Of a stretch of DNA of 37,066 nt, positions 30,723 to 37,066 are shown piece after piece (within the stretch, counting starts at the first letter, position 1; the number at the start of each line of letters is the position of its first letter). Location of the stretch: the NCBI GenBank assembly GCA_016288755.1, contig JAEELE010000069.1:1-37066 (forward strand). The letters are read 5' to 3'. Source of the stretch: Oscillospiraceae bacterium (GTDB taxonomy: Bacteria; Bacillota; Clostridia; Oscillospirales; Ruminococcaceae). A program made the position numbers and the translations under genes. The notes under the pieces were generated by a model. It was not told the origin of the DNA, did no database searches, and worked only from the letters and a program-made list of their open reading frames with translations.

Positions 30723-31439
30723 ATGCTGACAGCAGAAACGGTTCGCAGCGATCTGATGGATCGGCTGCTGCATGCGGACGGCGGTGCACTGCACTACGCC
30801 GTATCGCTGGGGCGCAGCGAAAGCTATGAACGGCTCGGCAGTGCCGGCTGGGAGCAGGCAGGCAGCAGCGTCCCGCCCGAGATCACTGCGGGCGCTGCAT
30901 GCTTCCGCGCGCTTGCAAAGCAATATCCCGCACTGACCGTCACCTATCCGAGCCGCGTCATCTCGACCGTCGTGCGGAAGGACGGCATGGCGCGCATCCG
31001 TCTGCGGCAGAATTTCGCCGAGGTCTCCGTGCCGGAGGACTTCTCCCGGGTGCACGGCGGCGAAGCCTTCTGCAGCTTTCTGCGCGAAAACTGGTCTGAA
31101 CAGTGTGCCGAGCTGACCGCACTGCTCGCAAAGCGTCTGCGGCGCCACGAGCTGCGTACACAGCGGCTGTTCGGCGCGGCGCACATGGAGCGCGTCAGCT
31201 TCACGCTCGACTGCGAATATGCGCAGAGCGATATCTGGAATATCGGGCTCGAGCGCTGCGGGCTTTATCCGCTGCAGTGGGAAAATGAGGTATTCGGCAT
31301 GGCAAGGCTGCTGCGCGACGATCTGACGGCGGCACTGCGAACAGACTGCGGCGACGGTCTTTGCATCCGCATCGCGCGCGAGGAGAACGCCTGCCGCCTG
31401 ACGCTGGAATACGGAACACAGGACGGAACACTATGCTGA
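30723..31439 (+). CDS. Hypothetical protein preceding tsaE
   Basis: A 238-residue soluble protein from ATG 30723, with AAGGGGGG seven bases upstream. It is rich in Arg, Glu and Leu, without signal peptide or transmembrane helix. Recognisable stretches include YAVSLGRSESYERLGSAG, TYPSRVISTVVRKDGMARI and ERVSFTLDCEYAQSDIWNIG, but they match no family I know. Its stop overlaps the tsaE start by seven bases (ATGCTGA), so expression is coupled to t6A synthesis genes. Codon use resembles its neighbours. Confidence 0.72.
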   Translation: MLTAETVRSDLMDRLLHADGGALHYAVSLGRSESYERLGSAGWEQAGSSVPPEITAGAACFRALAKQYPALTVTYPSRVISTVVRKDGMARIRLRQNFAEVSVPEDFSRVHGGEAFCSFLRENWSEQCAELTALLAKRLRRHELRTQRLFGAAHMERVSFTLDCEYAQSDIWNIGLERCGLYPLQWENEVFGMARLLRDDLTAALRTDCGDGLCIRIAREENACRLTLEYGTQDGTLC

Positions 31440-31888
31440 AAACAGTCACACATTCGCCGGAGGAAACACACGCCTTCGCCAGAGACATCGGTGCGCGGGT
31501 GCGCCCGGGCACATGCATCGCCTTCTTCGGGGGGCTCGGTGCGGGCAAAACCGCCTTCACGCGCGGGCTTGCCGAGGGGCTCGGTCTGCCCGATCTGGTC
31601 AGCTCGCCGACCTTCGCGCTGGTCAATGAATATGTCGTGCCGGGCTGCGTACCGGTCTACCATTTCGACATGTACCGCGTCGATTCGCCCGATGCGCTCG
31701 AGACGACCGGCTTCTGGGATTATCCCGCGGAGGATGCGGTCTTTGTGATCGAGTGGGCGGAGAATATTCCCGAAGCACTCGCGGAGATCGGGGTCCCGGT
31801 CATCCGCATCACGATCGGGGGCAGCGGTGACGCACCCCGTACTATTATAATTGAAGGAGAGGATTCCCTTGCTGATTCTTGCGGCTGA
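31433..31888 (+). CDS. tsaE: tRNA t6A synthesis ATPase TsaE
   Basis: A 151-residue protein. ATG 31433 overlaps the upstream stop; a longer frame lacks support. The Walker A motif GGLGAGKT is at 33-40, followed by TRGLAEGLGL and then SSPTFALVNEY, all TsaE hallmarks. A later VIEWAENIPE replaces the usual IEWPE. TsaE is the small ATPase that drives the TsaB-TsaD complex attaching threonylcarbamoyl to A37 of ANN-reading tRNAs. tsaB follows with a 20-bp overlap; tsaD is not in the window. Confidence 0.94.
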   Translation: MLKTVTHSPEETHAFARDIGARVRPGTCIAFFGGLGAGKTAFTRGLAEGLGLPDLVSSPTFALVNEYVVPGCVPVYHFDMYRVDSPDALETTGFWDYPAEDAVFVIEWAENIPEALAEIGVPVIRITIGGSGDAPRTIIIEGEDSLADSCG

Positions 31889-32525
31889 TACCTCCGGCAA
31901 GACCTGCTCCTGCGCGGTCGCCGATGCCGTGCGCGGGCTGCTGCTGGGCTGTCACACGGTCTATACCGCGCGTGCACACTCACAGATTCTGATGCCGATG
32001 GCAAAGCAGCTGCTCGCCGAAACCGGTCACACGGTGCAGGAGGTCGGGCTGTTTGCCTGCGCCGACGGTCCGGGGTCGTATACCGGGCTGCGCATCGGGG
32101 TCGCGGCGATGCAGGCGCTTGCCTTTGCCGGAGACCGCAAATGTGCGGGCATCTCGACGCTCGAGGGGCTCGCGTGGAATCTGTCAGCGTTTCGCGGCGT
32201 GATCTGCGCGGCGCTGGCGGCACGGCAAAATCTCTGCTACTGCGCGTTTTTTGAGAGCGACGGGCAGCAGATCACCCGCCTGACCGATGATGCAGTGCGC
32301 CCGGCAGAGGAAATCGCGGCGCAGGCGGCACAGTACGGTGAAGGGGTCATGCTCTGCGGCGACGGTGCCTCACTGGTGGAGCCGCTCTGTGAAAGGGCGG
32401 TCACCGCGCCGATGCACCTGATGCACCAGTCGGCGGCGGGCATTGCACTCGCTGCCATGCACAGCACGCCGGTCCCGCCGGAACAGCTGGCAGTGCGGTA
32501 TTTGCAGGCAGTGAAAATCGGATAA
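31869..32525 (+). CDS. tsaB: tRNA t6A synthesis protein TsaB
   Basis: A 218-residue protein. TTG 31869 gives the expected N-terminus (M)LILAADTSGKTCS and sits nine bases after AAGGAG; starting earlier would add residues outside the family pattern. ADGPGSYTGLRIGVAAMQAL is the TsaB signature, homologous to the ASKHA fold of TsaD but without the catalytic metal site. It is the scaffold that pairs with TsaD. It overlaps tsaE by 20 bases. The usual third partner, rimI, does not follow. Confidence 0.93.
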   Translation: MLILAADTSGKTCSCAVADAVRGLLLGCHTVYTARAHSQILMPMAKQLLAETGHTVQEVGLFACADGPGSYTGLRIGVAAMQALAFAGDRKCAGISTLEGLAWNLSAFRGVICAALAARQNLCYCAFFESDGQQITRLTDDAVRPAEEIAAQAAQYGEGVMLCGDGASLVEPLCERAVTAPMHLMHQSAAGIALAAMHSTPVPPEQLAVRYLQAVKIG

Positions 32526-32576
32526 CGCAGCCCGGTGACGGATGCTGCGGAAAACCGGAAATACGGAGGAAACCGC

Positions 32577-33113
32577 ATGAAAAAAAGGGTCATTATTCTT
32601 TGGGCTGCTGCGATCGTCTTCTTCGGGCTGGTGCTCTGGGTGCTGCAATCGCCCTACGGGTATCTGTTTGCGGCACTGCACAAAACGTCGGCGTTCTGGA
32701 TTCCGATCTGGCTGCTGATTGCCTGCGGCTGCGCGGCAGCAGCGCTGTTCATCCGCCGGAAAATGTGCCGTGACGCGGGCAAAAAGGGCATCGTGCCGAC
32801 GGTGTTCGGCGTGATCTGCATCGTGCTGGCGGTCGCCGAGGGCTATGTTGTCATGCAGCAGACCTCGTTAAAGCCCGAATACAGCACGCTGCGCCTTGCC
32901 GCGGAAAGCCCGGACGGGCAGCACAGCGTCTGGCGGGTGAAACACTCGGATATCTTCGGCAATACCTGCTACAATTACTATCAGCAGGTCGGCACGTTCC
33001 GCTGGGCTTATGCCTTCGATGACGACCGCGAGGAGCTCCCGCAGATCACATGGGGCGAGACCGGTCTGACCGTCGGGGCAAAAACCGTCGAATACCGCAA
33101 AAAGGGATACTGA
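32577..33113 (+). CDS. Hypothetical small membrane protein
   Basis: A 178-residue protein from ATG 32577 behind GGAGG. Three hydrophobic helices lie near residues 5-22 (VIILWAAAIVFFGLVLWV), 39-56 and 78-97 (TVFGVICIVLAVAEGYVV). A C-terminal soluble part of about 80 residues has SPDGQHSVWRVKHSDIFGN and a Trp/Tyr-rich end. I do not recognise the family. It closes the tsaE-tsaB run. Confidence 0.75.
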   Translation: MKKRVIILWAAAIVFFGLVLWVLQSPYGYLFAALHKTSAFWIPIWLLIACGCAAAALFIRRKMCRDAGKKGIVPTVFGVICIVLAVAEGYVVMQQTSLKPEYSTLRLAAESPDGQHSVWRVKHSDIFGNTCYNYYQQVGTFRWAYAFDDDREELPQITWGETGLTVGAKTVEYRKKGY

Positions 33114-33133
33114 GCAGCGCGGAATGAACGGCT

Positions 33134-33161
33134 GAGGGCGGCGTCCCTCCGGCGCAGCGCC
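33134..33161. repeat. Small hairpins before the rpsL promoter
   Basis: GAGGG-CGGCGT-CCCTC (33134-33149) and GGCGC-A-GCGCC (33151-33161). The preceding CTGAGGGCGG also begins the last hairpin of the 26010-26170 block, so this may be a decayed relative or a terminator. Confidence 0.45.
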
Positions 33162-33252
33162 CGCGGGAACTGCCCCCCCATTGCTGTTTTGCCGGAAACT
33201 GCCGCGAAAATGCACGCGGAAATTGTAGAATGCGGAGAAATTTCGGCAGGGC

Positions 33253-33281
33253 TTGACATTGCACGGAAAATTGTGTATAAT
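33253..33281 (+). promoter_or_regulatory. Strong sigma-A promoter for rpsL-rpsG-fusA
   Basis: TTGACA (33253-33258), 17-bp gap, TATAAT (33276-33281): perfect consensus in both hexamers and spacing, about 62 bases before the rpsL ATG. Confidence 0.92.
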
Positions 33282-33343
33282 GGTAGATGCGCGTAGTCTC
33301 ACTGTGCGCATCTATTTTTATTTTTCAAAGAAGGAGGAATAAC

Positions 33344-33766
33344 ATGCCAACCTTTAATCAGCTTGTTCGCAAGGGGAGAAAGACTCTGGCGGAGAAATCG
33401 ACCGCTCCGGCTCTTCAGAAGGGCTACAACGCACAGAAGAAGTCCCAGATCGACCTGAGCTCGCCCCAGAAGCGCGGCGTCTGCACCGCAGTCAAGACCG
33501 CTACCCCGAAGAAGCCGAACTCCGCAATGCGTAAGATCGCCAGAGTGCGCCTGACCAACGGCTATGAGGTCACCGCGTATATCCCGGGCATCGGACACAA
33601 TCTGCAGGAGCACAGCGTCGTGCTGATCCGCGGCGGCAGAGTCAAGGACCTGCCTGGTGTGCGTTACCACATCATTCGCGGCACACTCGATGCACAGGGC
33701 GTGAACGGCCGTCTCCAGGCTCGTTCCAAGTACGGCGCAAAGCGTCCGAAGGCAGGCAAGAAGTAA
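33344..33766 (+). CDS. rpsL: 30S ribosomal protein S12
   Basis: A 140-residue S12 starting [15 protein letters not shown] at ATG 33344 behind AAGGAGGA. The decoding-site loops are intact: [11 protein letters not shown] and [12 protein letters not shown], both with the wild-type lysines associated with streptomycin sensitivity. It is first in the str operon here and has its own consensus promoter; rpoB and rpoC are not upstream within the window. Confidence 0.98.
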   Translation: MPTFNQLVRKGRKTLAEKSTAPALQKGYNAQKKSQIDLSSPQKRGVCTAVKTATPKKPNSAMRKIARVRLTNGYEVTAYIPGIGHNLQEHSVVLIRGGRVKDLPGVRYHIIRGTLDAQGVNGRLQARSKYGAKRPKAGKK

Positions 33767-33780
33767 TTCTTGACCCGCAC

Positions 33781-33911
33781 AAACCAAATGGGTTTATAAC
33801 CCCACAAGGCTCTCTTGTGGATGAGATAGATAGCATTTCCGTTTTCCGATGGGATGAGCGGGCTGTCTCTTTTCTGCAACGGCGCCTACACTGACTGCTC
33901 CGCGGAGCAGT
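33781..33911. promoter_or_regulatory. Structured rpsL-rpsG spacer
   Basis: Three stems in the 191-bp gap: AAACC-AAATG-GGTTT (33781-33795), CCACAAG-GCTCT-CTTGTGG (33802-33820) and the 18-bp palindrome ACTGCTCCGCGGAGCAGT (33894-33911). In E. coli S7 controls its own operon through this intercistronic region. Whether these stems do the same here is unknown; the middle one could instead be an attenuator, though without a T run. Confidence 0.5.
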
Positions 33912-33957
33912 GAGCGAGTACCTGTGAATTCATCAAATATGAAGGAGGGAAGCGAGT

Positions 33958-34428
33958 ATGCCAAGAAGAGGCAATATCGCAAAGCGTGACGTTCTGGCGG
34001 ATCCGCTCTACGGCTCCAAGCTCGTCACACGTCTCATCAACAACATCATGCTCGACGGCAAGAAGGGTGTTGCACAGAAGATTGTGTACGAAGCCTTCGA
34101 GATCGTCAAGGCAAAGACCGACCGTGATCCGCTCGAGGTCTTTGAGCAGGCGATGGAGAACATCATGCCGCAGCTCGAGGTCAAGGCACGCCGCATGGGC
34201 GGTGCGACCTACCAGGTCCCGATGGAGGTCAGACCCGATCGCCGTCAGACGCTGGGTCTGCGCTGGATTACCAAGTATGCAAGACTGCGCTCTGAGAAGA
34301 CCATGAAGGAGCGTCTGGCAGGCGAGATCGTGGACGCGATCAACGGCACCGGCGGCTCTGTCAAGAAGCGCGAGGATACGCACAAGATGGCGGAGGCAAA
34401 CAAGGCGTTTGCACACTTCCGCTATTGA
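33958..34428 (+). CDS. rpsG: 30S ribosomal protein S7
   Basis: A 156-residue S7, usual length, from ATG 33958 behind AAGGAGGG. It starts [16 protein letters not shown] and has [18 protein letters not shown] and [19 protein letters not shown], all strongly conserved. It binds 16S rRNA and nucleates assembly of the 30S head. It lies between rpsL and fusA as usual. Confidence 0.98.
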   Translation: MPRRGNIAKRDVLADPLYGSKLVTRLINNIMLDGKKGVAQKIVYEAFEIVKAKTDRDPLEVFEQAMENIMPQLEVKARRMGGATYQVPMEVRPDRRQTLGLRWITKYARLRSEKTMKERLAGEIVDAINGTGGSVKKREDTHKMAEANKAFAHFRY

Positions 34429-34502
34429 TCCCTATGGCTTTGCCGCTGTCAATGCGGCGTGAAGCTGCTTTGGGATGAAACGTTTTAGGAGGAGAACCAA
34501 GA

Positions 34503-36596
34503 ATGCCTAGAGATTGTAGTCTCGAACAAACCAGAAACATCGGCATTATGGCTCACATCGACGCAGGTAAGACAACGACGACCGAGCGTATTCTGTTCTA
34601 TACCGGTATCAACCACAAGATCGGCGATACCCACGACGGTACCGCTACGATGGACTGGATGGCACAGGAGCAGGAGCGTGGTATCACCATCACCTCCGCT
34701 GCTACGACTGCCTACTGGAAGCAGCACAGAATCAACATCATCGACACGCCCGGTCACGTCGATTTTACCGTTGAGGTCGAGCGCTCCCTGCGCGTGCTGG
34801 ACGGCTCCGTGACCGTTTTCTGCGCAAAGGGCGGTGTCGAGCCGCAGTCCGAGACTGTCTGGCGTCAGGCGGACAAGTACAAGGTCCCGCGCATGGCGTA
34901 TGTCAACAAAATGGACATCATGGGCGCGGATTTCTACCGCGTTGTCGAAATGATGAAGGACCGTCTCAAGTGTAATGCAGTTCCGATCCAGCTCCCGATC
35001 GGCTCTGAGAGCGATTTCAAGGGTCTGATCGATCTGCTTGAGATGAAGGCATATATCTATGCCGAGGACGATCCGCTCGGTCAGCACATCAATGTAACCG
35101 AGATCCCTGCCGATATGCAGGAGCAGGCTGAGACCTACCGCACCGAAATGATCGAGCACATCGTTGAGACCGACGATGACCTCATGGAGAAGTACCTCGA
35201 GGGCGAGGAGCTGACCATCGAGGAGCTCAAGAAAGGCATCCGCAAGGGCACCATCGCGAACACCATCGTTCCGGTCGTCTGCGGTACCTCTTACAAGAAC
35301 AAGGGCGTGCAGAAGCTGCTCGACGCCATCGTCGACTACATGCCGTCGCCGCTCGATGTTCCGGCGATCACCGGTGTCAACCCCAAGACCGATGAGGAGG
35401 AGGAGCGTCCCTCCGACGACAAGGCGCCGTTTGCCGCGCTCGCATTCAAGATCGCGACCGACCCGTTCGTCGGCAAGCTCTGCTTCTTCCGCGTCTATTC
35501 CGGCAAGATCGAAAAGGGCACCAGCGTGCTCAATTCCTGCAAGAAGCAGAATGAGCGCATGGGCAGAATCCTGCAGATGCACTCCAACCACAGAAAGGAT
35601 ATCGAGGAGGTCTACGCCGGCGATATCGCTGCCGTGATCGGTGTCAAGTGCACCACCACGGGCGACACGCTCTGCGACGAGAACCACCCGATCATCCTCG
35701 AGTCGATGGAATTCCCGGACCCGGTCATTAACCTCGCGATCGAGCCCAAGACCAAGGCAGGTCAGGAGAAAATGGGCATCGCCCTCTCCAAGCTCGCCGA
35801 GGAGGACCCGACCTTCCGCACATGGACCGATAACGAGACCGGTCAGACCATCATCGCCGGCATGGGCGAGCTGCACCTCGAGATCATCGTCGACCGACTC
35901 CTCCGTGAGTTCAAGGTCGAGGCGAATGTCGGTGCACCGCAGGTTTCCTACAAGGAGACCATCCGCAAGACCGTGCAGGAGGATTACAAGCACAAGAAGC
36001 AGACGGGCGGTACCGGTCAGTACGGTCACGTCAAGATCACCGTTGAGCCCAACGAGCCCGGCAAGGGCTATGAGTTCATCAACAACATCGTCGGCGGCGC
36101 TGTCCCGAAGGAGTATATCCCCGCTGTCGATGCAGGTATCCGCTCTGCAATGCAGGCAGGCGTTGTCGCAGGCTATCAGGTTGTCGACGTGAAGGTCACG
36201 CTGTATGACGGCTCCTATCACGAGGTCGACTCCTCTGAAATGGCATTCAAGATCGCCGGTTCGATGGCGTTCAAGAATGCGATGCGCAAGGCAGACCCGG
36301 TGCTGCTGGAGCCGCTCATGAAGGTCTCGGTCTTCGTGCCCGAGCAGTATATGGGCGATGTCTTCGGTGACCTCAACGGCAGACGCGGTCAGATCCAGGG
36401 TCAGGAGATCCACAACGGCGTCGCACAGATCGACGCACTCGTCCCGCTGTCCAACATGTTCGGCTACGCGAGCGACCTGCGCTCCCGTTCCCAGGGCAGA
36501 GGCAACTACACGATGGAGCCGCACAGCTTCGCCGAGGTGCCGAAGTCCATTGCCGACAAGATCAAGTCCGACCGCGGACACGGCGACGACGAGTAA
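34503..36596 (+). CDS. fusA: Elongation factor G
   Basis: A 697-residue EF-G from ATG 34503 with TTAGGAGGAG upstream. The G domain has AHIDAGKT near residue 17, the switch region [20 protein letters not shown] and NKMD. Domain IV shows [15 protein letters not shown] and domain [17 protein letters not shown]. It catalyses GTP-driven ribosomal translocation. Length and motifs are those of canonical EF-G rather than a tetracycline-resistance paralogue. The end is followed by an 11-bp hairpin, and tuf has a separate promoter. Confidence 0.98.
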   Translation: MPRDCSLEQTRNIGIMAHIDAGKTTTTERILFYTGINHKIGDTHDGTATMDWMAQEQERGITITSAATTAYWKQHRINIIDTPGHVDFTVEVERSLRVLDGSVTVFCAKGGVEPQSETVWRQADKYKVPRMAYVNKMDIMGADFYRVVEMMKDRLKCNAVPIQLPIGSESDFKGLIDLLEMKAYIYAEDDPLGQHINVTEIPADMQEQAETYRTEMIEHIVETDDDLMEKYLEGEELTIEELKKGIRKGTIANTIVPVVCGTSYKNKGVQKLLDAIVDYMPSPLDVPAITGVNPKTDEEEERPSDDKAPFAALAFKIATDPFVGKLCFFRVYSGKIEKGTSVLNSCKKQNERMGRILQMHSNHRKDIEEVYAGDIAAVIGVKCTTTGDTLCDENHPIILESMEFPDPVINLAIEPKTKAGQEKMGIALSKLAEEDPTFRTWTDNETGQTIIAGMGELHLEIIVDRLLREFKVEANVGAPQVSYKETIRKTVQEDYKHKKQTGGTGQYGHVKITVEPNEPGKGYEFINNIVGGAVPKEYIPAVDAGIRSAMQAGVVAGYQVVDVKVTLYDGSYHEVDSSEMAFKIAGSMAFKNAMRKADPVLLEPLMKVSVFVPEQYMGDVFGDLNGRRGQIQGQEIHNGVAQIDALVPLSNMFGYASDLRSRSQGRGNYTMEPHSFAEVPKSIADKIKSDRGHGDDE

Positions 36597-36615
36597 TTTT
36601 CCGCCATTTCACGCG

Positions 36616-36647
36616 CTGCTTTCCGGTGTTTGCCTGCCGGAAAGCAG
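36616..36647 (+). terminator. Hairpin after fusA
   Basis: CTGCTTTCCGG (36616-36626) and CCGGAAAGCAG (36637-36647) form a perfect 11-bp stem with a 10-base loop. The first T run comes about 20 bases later, just ahead of an AT-rich palindrome near 36670-36692. It may reduce read-through into tuf. Confidence 0.6.
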
Positions 36648-36696
36648 TCTGCGGGAAAAATTGTAACCCTTTTTTGAAGTTTTTTTCAAAAAAGAC

Positions 36697-36725
36697 TTGC
36701 TTTTTTCCTGCAAATCTGGTAAAAT
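36697..36725 (+). promoter_or_regulatory. tuf promoter
   Basis: TTGCTT (36697-36702), 17-bp gap ending TGG, TAAAAT (36720-36725), an extended -10. It would give tuf expression independent of fusA. Confidence 0.72.
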
Positions 36726-36809
36726 AGGGGTTACAAGGTCTTTGTCGTATCCTGATAATGACCGCGTGTCCTATTCTACCCATACTTTTATTATTAGGAG
36801 GAGATTCCA

Positions 36810-37066
36810 ATGGCAAAAGAAAAGTTCGAGCGCACCAAACCCCATGTCAACATTGGTACCATCGGCCACGTTGACCACGGCAAGACCACGCTGACCGCTG
36901 CCATCACCAAGACGCTGGCTATGAAGGGTCAGGCAAAGTTCGAGGCCTACGACATGATCGATAAGGCTCCGGAGGAGCGCGAGCGCGGTATCACCATCAA
37001 CACCGCACACGTTGAGTATGAGACCGACAAGCGTCACTATGCTCACGTCGACTGCCCCGGTCACGC
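36810..37066 (+). CDS. tuf: Elongation factor Tu, N-terminal part (3' end outside window)
   Basis: The first 85 codons of EF-Tu from ATG 36810 behind [27 protein letters not shown], the P-loop GHVDHGKT at 19-26, the effector-loop stretch [14 protein letters not shown], and the start of DCPGH at the window edge. The gene is cut by the window, not broken. It delivers aminoacyl-tRNA to the ribosome. Confidence 0.98.
   Translation, partial: MAKEKFERTKPHVNIGTIGHVDHGKTTLTAAITKTLAMKGQAKFEAYDMIDKAPEERERGITINTAHVEYETDKRHYAHVDCPGH

Noticed and set aside
34485-36581. A 698-codon open frame on the minus strand opposite fusA
   Set aside because: It lies fully antisense to an unmistakable EF-G, has a Leu-, Asp- and His-rich unnatural composition, and results from the GC-rich third positions of fusA. 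Similar antisense frames opposite ackA, mutS2 and the ROK gene were dropped for the same reason.
36810-37066. Truncated tuf pseudogene
   Set aside because: The frame is intact to the last base; only the window boundary cuts it.
1-37066. tRNA, rRNA or prophage genes
   Set aside because: I saw no tRNA cloverleaf, rRNA segment, integrase or phage structural gene in any part of the window; a dedicated tRNA scan would be decisive.

Overview
The window looks like chromosome from a GC-rich, spore-forming clostridium of the Oscillospiraceae/Ruminococcus type. The evidence is the sporulation genes ylbJ, yqfC and yqfD, the Firmicutes order phoH-ybeY-era-yqzL-recO, near-consensus Shine-Dalgarno and sigma-A sites, and a Thr-rich linker protein like those common in ruminococci. 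The species is not certain. No gene looks recently acquired. The unusual content lies mainly between the genes and in one amino-sugar operon.

Layout. 1-4774: two peptidoglycan-binding repeat proteins (the first cut by the window edge), a YtvI/AI-2E-type permease, YlbJ, YqfC and YqfD, a spore-related block. 4800-10842: phoH, ybeY, era, a 34-codon yqzL, recO and mutS2, a tightly packed RNA-metabolism, ribosome-assembly and DNA-repair run; a 172-bp MITE-like element sits exactly at the era stop codon. 10962-13613: CPBP membrane protease, family 2 glycosyltransferase, NAD synthetase. 13714-15593 (minus strand): cytidine deaminase and acetate kinase. 15790-20686: an unknown protein, tmcAL, a GNAT acetyltransferase, a peptide-type solute-binding lipoprotein and exonuclease III. 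20861-22608 (minus strand): a Thr-rich membrane-anchored surface protein and an Rrf2/IscR-type regulator with a palindrome inside its own promoter. 23140-24711: a CPBP-like protein lacking catalytic residues, and tadA. 24939-30337: sugar-nucleotide epimerase-like protein, a block of strong hairpins, a ROK-family protein, a small secreted or anchored protein, and a NagA deacetylase fused to a NahK-like kinase; together these suggest N-acetylhexosamine salvage. 30723-33113: unknown protein, tsaE, tsaB (t6A synthesis) and a small membrane protein. 33253-37066: rpsL, rpsG, fusA and the start of tuf, the str operon, with its own promoter before rpsL and another before tuf.

The most distinctive structure is a family of at least nine intergenic arrays with a strict 7-bp period. 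A full copy has purine-rich heptads on the left (for example TGAGGAG, TTAGAAG, GTAGGAG), a central GTGACGGAACAAC-like core in either orientation, and pyrimidine-rich heptads on the right (TCCTCAC, TTCTAAC). Several arrays begin within the stop codon of the upstream gene. Because 7 is not a multiple of 3 and many units carry TGA, TAG or TAA, an array supplies stops in all three frames to genes entering from either side. Other notable items are the NagA-kinase fusion, the MITE-like element with 18-bp inverted repeats and a TTGA duplication, and two clusters of perfect tandem hairpins.
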